Shown: piece after piece, positions 17,791-26,392 of the stretch
Layout: the number at the start of each line of letters is the position of its first letter
Numbering within the stretch: the stretch's first letter is position 1
Origin: Gammaproteobacteria bacterium
Lineage (GTDB): Bacteria > Pseudomonadota > Gammaproteobacteria > Pseudomonadales > Halieaceae
DNA: 64,000 nucleotides
Assembly: GCA_030427085.1 (NCBI GenBank)
Contig: JAUHXH010000001.1
Coordinates: forward strand, 1,178,001-1,242,000
Reading direction: 5' to 3'
The notes under the pieces: model-generated
Told to the model about the DNA's origin: nothing
What the model saw: only the letters and a program-made list of their open reading frames with translations
Database searches by the model: none
Position numbers and translations under genes: made by a program

Positions 17791-18789
17791 ATGTCGAACA
17801 TCAGAGAAGTCTCCCGCGTCGCCGGCGTTTCCACCGCCACTGTTTCGCGCGCCTTGAGCACACCGGACAAAGTCTCTGAGAAAACCCTGAAAAAAGTCTA
17901 CGACGCTGTAGAGAAGGTTCAGTACCGACCCAACATGATGGCACAAAACTTTCGCGCTACGCGTGCCTGGTCGCTAATGGTATTGGTGCCGGATATTACC
18001 AACCGCTTCTTTGCCACGGTCATTCAGGGTATCGAGGACACTGCGCAGAAAAACGGTTACTCCGTCTTGCTGGGTGACACGCGGGATTCAGAGCAACGGG
18101 AAGCGGAGTACATCCGGCGCGTGGAGACACGCCAATCCGACGGCATTATCCAGTTACGCCCCCACCACAAGGGCGACCCAAAACCGGCGGAACACCTGAA
18201 AATAGTCAATGCCTGTGGCTGTGAGGGCACACCCTACGACTGTGTGCGTATCGATAACGTAGGCGCTTCGCGAGCCATCGTGGACCACCTGATTGATATG
18301 GGGCATCGCCGCATCGGCGTGATCAGTGGCCTGGCCGACAATCCCCACAGTATCGATCGACTCAAGGGTTATCACCAGAGCCTCGCGGCGGCGGGAATTG
18401 CACCAGACTCAAGTCTCATCACTCACGGCGATTTCACCCTGTGGTCGGGTTTACAGGCCGCCGGGCATTTTACCCGCATGCCTGCACGGCACCGCCCTAC
18501 CGCCATCTTTTCCATGAACGACGACATGGCAATCGGCGCCCTGCAGGGCCTGAAGAACGCCAGCCTGCGCGTTCCGGACGACATCTCTATTGCCGGTTTC
18601 GACGACACCGAATACGCCCGCTTTTCCGACCCTGCGCTCACCACGATAGCCCAGCCCGGCTATGACCTGGGCCGCTGCGCCGCAGATAGAGTGCTGCGCC
18701 TGATCGAAGGCGACGAGGATGCCACCGCAGACATTGTGTTGCCCCACGAACTGATCTTGCGCCAAAGCACCGGCGCACACCGCAAGTAG
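17791..18789 (+). CDS. LacI-family regulator of the mannan locus
   Basis: A 332-residue repressor-type protein. The N-terminal helix-turn-helix reads IREVSRVAGVSTATVSRALS, followed by the hinge helix region (YRPNMMAQNFRATRA). The sugar-binding core follows (SLMVLVPDITNRFFATVIQGIE, HRRIGVISGLADNPHSIDRLKGY, FSMNDDMAIGALQGLK, SIAGFDDTEYARFSDPALTTI). I chose the ATG at 17791, after an AGGACG site, because the longer frame adds a non-family stretch. Position between the GH130/epimerase genes and the AGE/GH5 genes, with a dyad on each side, makes it the local regulator. The inducer is probably mannose or a manno-oligosaccharide (inference). Confidence 0.93.
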   Translation: MSNIREVSRVAGVSTATVSRALSTPDKVSEKTLKKVYDAVEKVQYRPNMMAQNFRATRAWSLMVLVPDITNRFFATVIQGIEDTAQKNGYSVLLGDTRDSEQREAEYIRRVETRQSDGIIQLRPHHKGDPKPAEHLKIVNACGCEGTPYDCVRIDNVGASRAIVDHLIDMGHRRIGVISGLADNPHSIDRLKGYHQSLAAAGIAPDSSLITHGDFTLWSGLQAAGHFTRMPARHRPTAIFSMNDDMAIGALQGLKNASLRVPDDISIAGFDDTEYARFSDPALTTIAQPGYDLGRCAADRVLRLIEGDEDATADIVLPHELILRQSTGAHRK

Positions 18790-18794
18790 CACCC

Positions 18795-20030
18795 ATGAAA
18801 GCCCTCGAAACCAGCGAAAAGTCAGCCCAAAAGTGTAACCGGTTACAGTCAGTGCCGGTCCTGCAATTACGAAACTGGTTGATTGAGAAGGCCCTGCCAT
18901 TGTGGCTGCAAGCCGGCTTCAACAATGAAACCGGCATGGCCTGGGAGTACCTTGACCCTCTGGGCAAGCCCCTGCGCGATGTGGCCTCCCGAGGCAGGGT
19001 GCAAACACGACAATGCTTCGTGCTGTGCCAGGCCTTGGCGCGCGGCTGGGTGCCGGATGTCGCATCTCAGGTTCGGAGGTTACAGCACTTCCTGGATACC
19101 ACCGCACGTCACCCCGAGTGGGCGTTTGCGCACATGCACGCCTTTACCAGCCACGGCGAACTACGCGACGATCGTCTTGACACCTACGATCTCGCCTTTC
19201 TCCTGCTGGCCTGCGCCTGGCAGTACCGCGCGTTGGCAAATAGCGCCTCATTACAGCAGGCGGAAGTCATCACGGATTTTCTCGACACCAAACTGGCAGA
19301 CCCGCATGGAGGCTGGCTGGAAGGACTACCGCCAGTCTCCCCGCGGCGACAAAACCCACATATGCATTTGCTGGAAGCGTTTCTGGCACTGTATGAAGGC
19401 ACGGGCGACGCACGCTACCTTCGTCGAGCGAGCAACATCGTCGACTTGTTCGAGCGATATTTTTATCGTCATGACCAGGGGGTATTGCTGGAGTTCTACC
19501 ACTCTGACTGGGCACCGCAACCGATCGACGGTCGATATCCGGTTGAGCCGGGCCATTTGATGGAGTGGGTGTGCCTGCTCTCGCAATATGCGACGGCAAG
19601 CCAGCAAGCCCTACACCCCGCCGCCTGCAAACTGTATGAATCTGCGCTGGCCCTCGGGGTGGATACGCAGTCCAACCTGCTGTTCAACAGCATTGATCCA
19701 CACGAGGAGATACTGGACGCGAGTAAGCGCCTCTGGCCACAGACTGAAGCGATACGAGCGAGCCTTTGCATGGCGCGTGCAGGTCACCGCACTGCACTTG
19801 ACCACGCTACCGCGTTCCAAACGGCCCTGTTCCACTACTACCTGAATCCCTCCGCCCTACCCGGCCTGTATCTTGATCGGGTAGATGGCAACAATCGCTG
19901 TGTTGTCGAAGCTTCCCCTGCCAGTTCCCTCTACCACCTGGTACAGGCAGCCGTCACCGCCGAAGATTTCGTTCTGAGAACCACATCCTCCGCCAGTACC
20001 CATCATTCACAACACCTGGAGACACCATGA
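18795..20030 (+). CDS. AGE-family protein, probable D-mannose isomerase
   Basis: A 411-residue AGE-superfamily protein, distinct from the 2-epimerase at 15229-16428. The motifs FNNETGMAWEYLDPLGKP, RGRVQTRQCFVLCQAL, NPHMHLLEAFLALYE, HLMEWVCLLSQY and LWPQTEAIRASLCMARAG are those of mannose isomerase/YihS-like members, which interconvert mannose and fructose. It has no signal peptide. The ATG at 18795 is 6 bases past the lacI stop but has no good ribosome-binding site. A GTG at 18852 just after the internal operator would give a 392-residue protein with a more typical N terminus, so the start is uncertain. The stop overlaps the next gene. Confidence 0.82.
   Translation: MKALETSEKSAQKCNRLQSVPVLQLRNWLIEKALPLWLQAGFNNETGMAWEYLDPLGKPLRDVASRGRVQTRQCFVLCQALARGWVPDVASQVRRLQHFLDTTARHPEWAFAHMHAFTSHGELRDDRLDTYDLAFLLLACAWQYRALANSASLQQAEVITDFLDTKLADPHGGWLEGLPPVSPRRQNPHMHLLEAFLALYEGTGDARYLRRASNIVDLFERYFYRHDQGVLLEFYHSDWAPQPIDGRYPVEPGHLMEWVCLLSQYATASQQALHPAACKLYESALALGVDTQSNLLFNSIDPHEEILDASKRLWPQTEAIRASLCMARAGHRTALDHATAFQTALFHYYLNPSALPGLYLDRVDGNNRCVVEASPASSLYHLVQAAVTAEDFVLRTTSSASTHHSQHLETP
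18834..18847. promoter_or_regulatory. Second LacI-type operator, inside or just before the AGE gene
   Basis: An exact copy of the 14-bp dyad TGTAACCGGTTACA lies 39 bases after the ATG at 18795 and 5 bases before an in-frame GTG at 18852. It would either control a promoter for the AGE-GH5 pair, with translation from the GTG, or act as a roadblock inside the coding sequence. Confidence 0.8.
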
Positions 20031-21898
20031 AATCCTGGACCGAAAACTACTGGATCAGTCTTGTCATGCTGTGTTGTGGGCTCTGGAGTCCTGCAGGGCT
20101 CGCAGCATTCGATCACTTCATCACGGTAGAAAACGGGCGACTCAAGGACGGGGAAAAGGACTTTCGATTCATTGCCTTCAACGTACCCACGCTGTTGTAC
20201 GTGGAAGACGAAATGGACTTTCGCCAGACCAACCCCTACGGACTCCCCAGCGAATGGGAGTTGCGCGACCTATACCAAACTGTGCAGGAAACCGGCGGCG
20301 GCGTGGTACGGGCCTACACCATTCCGGTGCGAAACCACAACTTCCCCGCCGAGGCAGTCACTTACGTGGAAGCGCCAGGCGAATTCAACGAGACCGCCTT
20401 TCGTGCCATGGACATGGCGCTGGCACTGGCGCAGGAATATGGGATTCGCGTAATCATTCCCCTGGTCAACAACTGGCCCTGGATGGGCGGCCGTCCGCAG
20501 TACGCGGCTTTCCGCGGGAAAAACAAAGATGATTTCTGGATCGACCCGCAGTTACGCGAAGACTTCAAACGCACCATCGATTTCGTATTGAACCGTACCA
20601 ACACCATCACAGGCGTGAAGTACAAGGACGACAAAACCATTATGGCCTGGGAAACCGGGAACGAATTGCAAAACACCGCTGAGTGGGGCGTCGACATTGG
20701 CAACTACATCAAAAGCATCGACCCACAACACCTGCTGATCGATGGCTTCCATGCCATTCACATGGAAAACCATGATGTCTGGATTCAGCAATATTCATTG
20801 GACACCCCCGCGTTTGACTTGATCAACACCCACCACTACGAACCCAGCGCTGTCGATACCGTCGACAACCTGAAACGAACGGTAGCGATGACCGGCGGTA
20901 AAAAACCAGTGTTCGTCGGCGAATTCGGATTTATCAGCACCAGCGGTGTCGAATCCGTACTCGATTACGTCATATCCGAGCCCCGGATCAGCGGTGCGCT
21001 GGTGTGGAGCCTGCGACGCCATCACCGTAACGGTGGTTTCTTCCATCACTCTGAACCCATCGGCTACGGGCTGTATCGCGCGTACCACTGGCCCGGCTTT
21101 GACGATGGAGAGCCCTATGACGAACGCAATGTGCTCGAGTTGATTCGCCGCAAAGCTTTCGAAATTCGAGGTATGGCGACTCCGCCGCTGTCCCGCCCGC
21201 AAGCCCCCACAATTATCCCCTTCAGTGAAACGCCACACTTTAGCTGGCAGGGTTCCATGGGCGCCGCCGGCTACGATGTAGAACGCAGCCAATCGGACAC
21301 AGGGCCCTGGGAGAAAGTCGCGTTCCACATGGATGATATCGACACCCCAGGCTTCCCCCTGTTCAGTGATACCAGCGCTACTGTCGGAGAGGCCTATTAT
21401 TATCGGGTGATTGCACGTAACGCCGCCGGCGAATCACCACCTTCAGCCACGTTCGGGCCTGTCGAAGTAAAGTATCTGACCCAGGTAGATCGCGCCCGCA
21501 ATCTCGGCACCTTGCTGGCATCGAAGGGCGTCAGCGTGTTGAGCGGCGACTACCGCTCCTTCAAGGAAGCGTTCTCCCGCCTACACGGTGGGGCCGGCGC
21601 CCAGCTGGTTTATACCGCACCCGGTACTCCAGGCGCAGTTCGCGTCTATGCTTACGAGCAAGCGAAAACCGCAGGCAACGCGCAGCCGGGTAATGCACTA
21701 CGCCTGACCGGTTCTGAAAACGCGAAGGACTGGCGCCCTGTGAAGACGCAGGTTGAGCGCTTCGCCAGCAGCGAAGAGAACTACGATTACCGCGTTCCCA
21801 CGCTCTACAGCCTGCAGATGCCCGAAGGCGCGGCCTATGTCCGAATTGAATTCCTCGACTCTGCCGACATCGTCAGGGTAGAACTCGACTATCGCTGA
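20027..21898 (+). CDS. Secreted GH5-like (COG3934-type) beta-mannanase or related glycosidase
   Basis: A 623-residue exported protein. A signal peptide ends near AGLAAFDH (about residue 27). The catalytic (beta/alpha)8 domain spans roughly 30-380; the likely acid/base Glu213 is in WETGNEL and the nucleophile Glu299 in VFVGEFGF. A fibronectin-III-like segment follows (about 390-480, with FSWQGSMGAAGYDVERS and YYYRVIARNAAGESPPS). A beta-rich C-terminal module follows (about 490-623), possibly carbohydrate-binding. Clan GH-A membership is clear; the exact GH5 subfamily is not. It overlaps the AGE gene by 4 bases and shares 10 bases at its 3' end with the convergent GH5 gene. Confidence 0.82.
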   Translation: MKSWTENYWISLVMLCCGLWSPAGLAAFDHFITVENGRLKDGEKDFRFIAFNVPTLLYVEDEMDFRQTNPYGLPSEWELRDLYQTVQETGGGVVRAYTIPVRNHNFPAEAVTYVEAPGEFNETAFRAMDMALALAQEYGIRVIIPLVNNWPWMGGRPQYAAFRGKNKDDFWIDPQLREDFKRTIDFVLNRTNTITGVKYKDDKTIMAWETGNELQNTAEWGVDIGNYIKSIDPQHLLIDGFHAIHMENHDVWIQQYSLDTPAFDLINTHHYEPSAVDTVDNLKRTVAMTGGKKPVFVGEFGFISTSGVESVLDYVISEPRISGALVWSLRRHHRNGGFFHHSEPIGYGLYRAYHWPGFDDGEPYDERNVLELIRRKAFEIRGMATPPLSRPQAPTIIPFSETPHFSWQGSMGAAGYDVERSQSDTGPWEKVAFHMDDIDTPGFPLFSDTSATVGEAYYYRVIARNAAGESPPSATFGPVEVKYLTQVDRARNLGTLLASKGVSVLSGDYRSFKEAFSRLHGGAGAQLVYTAPGTPGAVRVYAYEQAKTAGNAQPGNALRLTGSENAKDWRPVKTQVERFASSEENYDYRVPTLYSLQMPEGAAYVRIEFLDSADIVRVELDYR

Positions 21899-23325
21899 AT
21901 CTGGAACGGTATCCGGGCCTGCTTAGCAGGTTCGGCCACCAGCGCCTGCATCGCCGCCGCGTGCGCTCGGAGCAAAGACAGTGTCGACGTATCCGAGTCG
22001 TAAACAGAGTTCAGTCCCTGGGGCTCCTGCGGCGGATCACCCATAAAATCATCTCCCTCGCGCCAGACAAAATCGTCGGACGCAGGCCGCCCTTCACCGC
22101 CCCAACTCCAGATGTTGGTACCCGCAACGGGCGAACCCGACCGGGCCAGTGATTCCACCCGTTGGAACAGTGCCGCAAACAACTGGTCACGCCACCGGGT
22201 AGTGGCCTGCGGGCGATAGTCCGCACCGTCCCGCTCCAGTCCAAACTCCTCCAGCACAACGGGTTTACCCACTTGCTGCGCTATCGCAATGTGACGGTCC
22301 ACGTAATCCAGCGCCAGCGCCTCGGATTTTGCGTAGGTCGCTTCAGCCTGTGACACTTCGAACCAGCTCCAGTTCTTGGGCCACAGGTGAAAAGTCAGGT
22401 AATCGATTTCGTCGAGAGCATGCGTACGACGCCACAGCTCGATACTGTCCACCGAGCCCTTTTCCCCTTCATTGCCGGTAGTAACCAGTTGGTGAGGTGC
22501 CAGATGATGAATGTAGGCAGCCGTTGCCTTCACCCACTGCAGGTAACTCGCCACCACGTCATCAGCGGAGGGATCCCGGCCCGGGCGGGGCTCGTTGGCC
22601 AACTCCCAGGTCATTATGGTCGGATCCTCATTGTAGCGACGCCCATTCACGGTATTGCGCCTCGTGATGACTGCCTCGATGATCTGCCTGAAATAAGACT
22701 GTGCTTTCGGCATCCCGTAAAAACGCGCGGAATTGGCGATAAAGGTATCCCAGTCTCCGCTGACGTCCGGATCAACCACCGGTTCACCCGTTACCCACGA
22801 CACGTACTGCGCCATGCCGCCCGACCACTGCCAGTAGTTGTTCAGGAACAAAACCGCCTGCATATCCCGCTCGGCCATTTCCGCCAACAGGAAATCCAGG
22901 CCCTGTAACAGGTTTTCTTCCAGCTGTCCCGGTTCGATTTGGATGGCGGGGTGTAGCGTCATCGTCAGTTCGGACTTCTCCGACACCGCCAGTACGCGCA
23001 AATTGGTCAATCCCAGCGCCTTGAGTTGATCGAGTTCACGACGCAATCGCGCCCGATCACCGCCGGGGCCGGGCGCACCCAGGTAGGCGCCGTACCAGAA
23101 ATTGACGCCCGCGAAATAGTAGGGCTGGTCGCCACGCATAAACTGCGCACCTTCCACTCGGATAAACGGTGGGTCAGCCTCGTCTGCTAAAAGAGTGGGC
23201 GAAACACCGCTGACTGCAGCAGTCAAAAGTACTAAAAAAACAATGCCAGAGGCGCGATTTCGTAAGGCACTAAACAAGAGAAACACCTGCACCAACTGAG
23301 AATGACGGCAATCTGGAATGAACAT
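21889..23325 (-). CDS. Secreted GH5 endo-beta-1,4-mannanase
   Basis: A 478-residue exported mannanase-like enzyme. The catalytic domain shows FAGVNFWYGAYLGAP, LNNYWQWSGGMAQYVSW, WELANEPRPGR with acid/base Glu245, and VVLEEFGLERDG with nucleophile Glu360. The NEPR and SGGMAQY features fit GH5 subfamily 7 mannanases. The signal sequence is long; a hydrophobic run near residues 27-46 (IVFLVLLTAAVSGV) before LLADEA is the likely exported leader, so an internal start is possible. The ATG at 23325 shares a base with the stop of the hsaF-type aldolase gene (TGATG), which ties it to the reverse-strand catabolic operon. It is not in the LacI-controlled orientation. Confidence 0.88.
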   Translation of the reverse strand: MFIPDCRHSQLVQVFLLFSALRNRASGIVFLVLLTAAVSGVSPTLLADEADPPFIRVEGAQFMRGDQPYYFAGVNFWYGAYLGAPGPGGDRARLRRELDQLKALGLTNLRVLAVSEKSELTMTLHPAIQIEPGQLEENLLQGLDFLLAEMAERDMQAVLFLNNYWQWSGGMAQYVSWVTGEPVVDPDVSGDWDTFIANSARFYGMPKAQSYFRQIIEAVITRRNTVNGRRYNEDPTIMTWELANEPRPGRDPSADDVVASYLQWVKATAAYIHHLAPHQLVTTGNEGEKGSVDSIELWRRTHALDEIDYLTFHLWPKNWSWFEVSQAEATYAKSEALALDYVDRHIAIAQQVGKPVVLEEFGLERDGADYRPQATTRWRDQLFAALFQRVESLARSGSPVAGTNIWSWGGEGRPASDDFVWREGDDFMGDPPQEPQGLNSVYDSDTSTLSLLRAHAAAMQALVAEPAKQARIPFQIQR

Positions 23326-24356
23326 CAGGCGCTATCGCGTTCCCGCGCCATGTCCAGCGCCAGATCCTCAATCATATCTTCCTGCCCGCCCACCGTGCGG
23401 CGATTTCCCAACTCAACCAGTATGTCGCGGCTGGAGAGCCCGTATTTCTCCGCGCTACGTTTGGCAAACAACAGGAAGCTGGAGTAGACGCCTGCGTAAC
23501 CGAGGGTCAAAGCATCCCGATCCACCCGGACGGGTTGATCCATCAACGGCACGATCAGGTCTTCAGCGATGTCCATGGCGGCAAACAGGTCCACGCCGGT
23601 GTGCACGCCCATGCGCTCGCAAACAGCGACAAACACTTCCAGCGGCGTATTGCCCGCCCCGGCACCGAGCCCCGCCAGCGAACCATCAATTCTGTTGGCC
23701 CCCGCCTCCACCGCAGCCAACGAATTGGCAATGCCCATAGCGAGGTTGTGATGGCCATGGAAACCGATTTCGGTATCGGCTCGCAGTTCGGAGCGCGCCA
23801 ACGTCACTTTTTCGCTCACTTCATCGGGCAACATGTACCCTGCGGAATCGGTAATGTAGACGCAGTTTGCACCGAAACCTTCCATCAATTTCAATTGCAC
23901 GACCAGCTCTTCGGCGCTGATCATGTGGGCCATCATCAGAAATCCCACGGTGTCGAGCCCGTCGTACTTAGCCGCCATCTGGATATGCTGCTCGGAAACA
24001 TCGGCTTCGCTGCAGTGGGTGGCCACGCGGATGGTCGAAATGCCGCAATCCACAGCCATTTTTAAATGATCAACGGTACCGATCCCGGGTAACAACAACG
24101 CGGAGACTTTGGTGTGCTTTACGGCTTTGCACACGGCGGTCAAATATTCCTGGTCGCTCGCCGCGGGGAAGCCATAATTCACGGACGCGCCACCGAGTCC
24201 GTCACCGTGGGTCACCTCGATCATCGGTATCCCGGCCTGATCCATTGCGGTGGCAATCTGCACCATTTCGTCCACGGTTATCTGATGGCGTTTTGGGTGC
24301 ATCCCATCGCGCAAGCACATATCGTGGACGGTGATTTTTTTGCCTGTCAGGTTCAT
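23325..24356 (-). CDS. hsaF: 4-hydroxy-2-oxovalerate aldolase (HsaF/BphI/DmpG type)
   Basis: A 343-residue aldolase that splits 4-hydroxy-2-oxoacids into pyruvate and an aldehyde, the last carbon-carbon cleavage of meta-cleavage pathways. Motifs: [14 protein letters not shown] at the N terminus (catalytic and metal site), [29 protein letters not shown], and [14 protein letters not shown] with metal-binding His. The C-terminal domain normally docks with the acylating dehydrogenase for channelling. GGAAAGAG lies 9 bases before the ATG. The partner gene hsaG is upstream but 286 bases away. The symbol is by analogy; BphI, DmpG and TesG are equivalents. Confidence 0.95.
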   Translation of the reverse strand: MNLTGKKITVHDMCLRDGMHPKRHQITVDEMVQIATAMDQAGIPMIEVTHGDGLGGASVNYGFPAASDQEYLTAVCKAVKHTKVSALLLPGIGTVDHLKMAVDCGISTIRVATHCSEADVSEQHIQMAAKYDGLDTVGFLMMAHMISAEELVVQLKLMEGFGANCVYITDSAGYMLPDEVSEKVTLARSELRADTEIGFHGHHNLAMGIANSLAAVEAGANRIDGSLAGLGAGAGNTPLEVFVAVCERMGVHTGVDLFAAMDIAEDLIVPLMDQPVRVDRDALTLGYAGVYSSFLLFAKRSAEKYGLSSRDILVELGNRRTVGGQEDMIEDLALDMARERDSA

Positions 24357-24470
24357 GTGACTAATCTCTTTCCAAAATCGGTACGATTCGTGTTTGGTTT
24401 ATTGGTGCTAGCGTTTCCCGGGCCGAGGTTGCCTACTGGCGCCGGGGCATCGAGGCGTCACCCCATCCAT

Positions 24471-24610
24471 GATTCCGAGGGAATCTCGCTCGATGTACGA
24501 GAGGGAGTTGAAAAGGCCTTTGGCAGACCGTCAGTGGCCATGGATGGCCACTGTCGAGCGCACATGGATGTGCTTGTAGCGTGTCTGCCAAAGGCCTTTT
24601 CAATTCCCTC
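24471..24610. repeat. Multi-palindrome element between hsaG and hsaF
   Basis: A nested set of inverted repeats. The outer 28-bp arms at 24501-24528 and 24583-24610 match at 27 of 28 positions, and the single difference allows a G-U pair. The 54-base loop holds two further hairpins: 24532-24553 (10-bp arms, GG loop) and 24560-24573 (6-bp arms, GG loop), both with CATGGATG at the tip. Left of the big stem are gattcc/ggaatc (24471-24476 and 24480-24485) and ctcg/cgag (24489-24492 and 24498-24501). The element occupies the 286-base gap (24357-24642) inside a catabolic operon. It looks like a REP/MITE-type unit; no T-run makes it a terminator. Confidence 0.85.
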
Positions 24611-24642
24611 CCCGCTCCCAACCAGCAGCAACCCAGCCACAA

Positions 24643-25551
24643 TCAAGCAGCAACAGGCACAAAACGCCCCGACAAAATTTCCCGAGCATACAACTCCGCA
24701 GTCCGCAAACCCGCCGCCGTCATGATGTCGAGATTCCCCGCGTACGCCGGCAAGAAGTCCCCAAGCCCAGCCACCTCCATGTAAATCGAAACCCGCTTGC
24801 CATCAAACACTGGACCGTTTTTTAGCGTGTAACCCGGCACATACTCCTGCACTTCCGCAATCATCCGCTCTACCGATTCGGTGATGGCGGATTCATCGGG
24901 CGTGTCCTCCGTGAGGCAGTGAATGGTGTCTCGCATGATCAGTGGTGGCTCTGCCGGGTTGATGACGATGATGGCCTTGCCCTCCCCCGCGCCCCCCACC
25001 TGCTCGATACCAAGGGCTGTGGTGCGCGTGAATTCGTCGATGTTTTTACGCGTGCCGGGGCCTGCGGATTTTGAGCTTACGGTTGCCACGATTTCTGCGT
25101 ACGCCACTTTTTGCACGCGACTGACGGCAGCGACGAGAGGGATGGTGGCCTGTCCGCCACAGGTCACCATGTTGACGTTCATGGCCTGTTGGGCCATGGC
25201 GTCTGACAGGTTAACCGGGGGTACGCAGAAGGGTCCGATAGCAGCCGGGGTCAGGTCGATCATCACGGCGCCTTCGGCGTTTACTTTGCGGCTGTTGTCC
25301 GGGTGTACGGCCGCGGAGGTGGCGTCGAAGCACAGTTGTACGCCGTCGGCTTTCAAATGTGGGATCAAACCATCCACGCCATCGGCGGTGGTGTTGAGGC
25401 CTAGTTCGGCTGCGCGGGACAAGCCTGGGGAGTCGGGAATGACTCCCACCATCCATACGGGTTCGATATAGTCGCTGCGCAGAGCCTTGATTAACAGGTC
25501 GGTGCCAATGTTACCGGGCCCGATGATGGCAGCTTTGATTTTATTGCTCAT
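24643..25551 (-). CDS. hsaG: Acylating acetaldehyde dehydrogenase (HsaG/BphJ/DmpF type)
   Basis: A 302-residue NAD-dependent enzyme that turns acetaldehyde or propanal into the acyl-CoA and works in complex with the aldolase. Motifs: [15 protein letters not shown] for nucleotide binding, the active-site Cys in [35 protein letters not shown], and [20 protein letters not shown] at the C terminus. AGGAAAG precedes the ATG. The usual tight junction with the aldolase gene is broken here by the palindromic element. Upstream, the hydratase gene is 52 bases away. Confidence 0.95.
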   Translation of the reverse strand: MSNKIKAAIIGPGNIGTDLLIKALRSDYIEPVWMVGVIPDSPGLSRAAELGLNTTADGVDGLIPHLKADGVQLCFDATSAAVHPDNSRKVNAEGAVMIDLTPAAIGPFCVPPVNLSDAMAQQAMNVNMVTCGGQATIPLVAAVSRVQKVAYAEIVATVSSKSAGPGTRKNIDEFTRTTALGIEQVGGAGEGKAIIVINPAEPPLIMRDTIHCLTEDTPDESAITESVERMIAEVQEYVPGYTLKNGPVFDGKRVSIYMEVAGLGDFLPAYAGNLDIMTAAGLRTAELYAREILSGRFVPVAA

Positions 25552-25603
25552 GGCTTTCCTATTCTGCTCAAGGCTGTTTATTTGTTCATGGCTGCCTATG
25601 GCC

Positions 25604-26392
25604 TCAGGTAAACCGGCAGGAAGCGGTGCCGACGTGATCGAGTTCCAGATGCATTTCGTCTCCGGGAACCACGGGAATCAGCGGCGCAAGTGAGCCGGAC
25701 AGGATGGTTTCACCGGCAAGGAAGGGGATGCCGTATTCACCCAGGGTGTTGGCCAGCCAGGCCACGGCGGTCAATGGATTGCCCTGCACGGCACTACCTT
25801 TGCCGGTGGCTTCCAGTTCGCCGTTTTTGTAGATGCGCATTTCGAGGTTGGGCAGGTCGAGGCCGCGAGGGTCTACGGCGGTGTCGCCAAGGGTGTAAAC
25901 ACCGCAGCTGGCGTTGTCGGCCACGGTGTCTTCGATGCGAATTTGCCAGTCGCGAATTCGGGAGTCGACAATTTCAAAACAGGGCATGATGCTTTCGGTG
26001 GCCGCCAGTACGTCGGCCTCGGTGACGCCGGGACCGCTCAGGTCGTGCTTGAGTCTAAAGGCAATTTCGCCTTCTGCGCGCGGTGCAATCAGGTGGCCTG
26101 CGATGGGGATTTCAGCGCCGTCGGGAAATTCCATGGTGTTGGTCAGAAAGCCGAAGTCGGGCTGGTACACCCCGAGCATTTGCTGCACGGCCTCGCTGGT
26201 GACGCCTATTTTTTTGCCCACAACTTTTTCACCATCGCGATCCAACCGGCATTTAACGAGGTGTTGGCTGATATGGTAGGCGTCAGCCAGTGTGATACCG
26301 CTGTTTCGCTCGGTGAGCGGGGGCACGGTTTTTTGCGACCGCAATGCCTGGTAGAGCTCTTCGCCCAGTGCGGTGATGGTGCGTTTATCCAT
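25604..26392 (-). CDS. hsaE: 2-hydroxypenta-2,4-dienoate (2-keto-4-pentenoate) hydratase, HsaE/TesE type
   Basis: A 262-residue member of the hydratase/decarboxylase branch of the fumarylacetoacetase fold. It adds water to the dienoate released by the meta-cleavage product hydrolase. Visible marks are [49 protein letters not shown] with the metal-binding Glu pair, [12 protein letters not shown], and [18 protein letters not shown]. Its start lies 8 bases inside the hydrolase gene. The order hydrolase-hydratase-dehydrogenase-aldolase is the classical lower meta pathway. Confidence 0.93.
   Translation of the reverse strand: MDKRTITALGEELYQALRSQKTVPPLTERNSGITLADAYHISQHLVKCRLDRDGEKVVGKKIGVTSEAVQQMLGVYQPDFGFLTNTMEFPDGAEIPIAGHLIAPRAEGEIAFRLKHDLSGPGVTEADVLAATESIMPCFEIVDSRIRDWQIRIEDTVADNASCGVYTLGDTAVDPRGLDLPNLEMRIYKNGELEATGKGSAVQGNPLTAVAWLANTLGEYGIPFLAGETILSGSLAPLIPVVPGDEMHLELDHVGTASCRFT

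Noticed and set aside
18795-18851. Treating the operator at 18834 as proof that the AGE start must be GTG 18852
   Set aside because: The GTG has no good ribosome-binding site either, and operators inside coding regions exist; start left open.
15229-23325. Mannan locus as a polysaccharide utilisation locus of the SusCD type
   Set aside because: No SusC/SusD or TonB-dependent receptor gene is present in the window.
24433-24725. Short frames crossing the palindrome complex on both strands
   Set aside because: They arise from the inverted repeats (parts of the two strands encode near-identical peptides) and have no ribosome-binding site.
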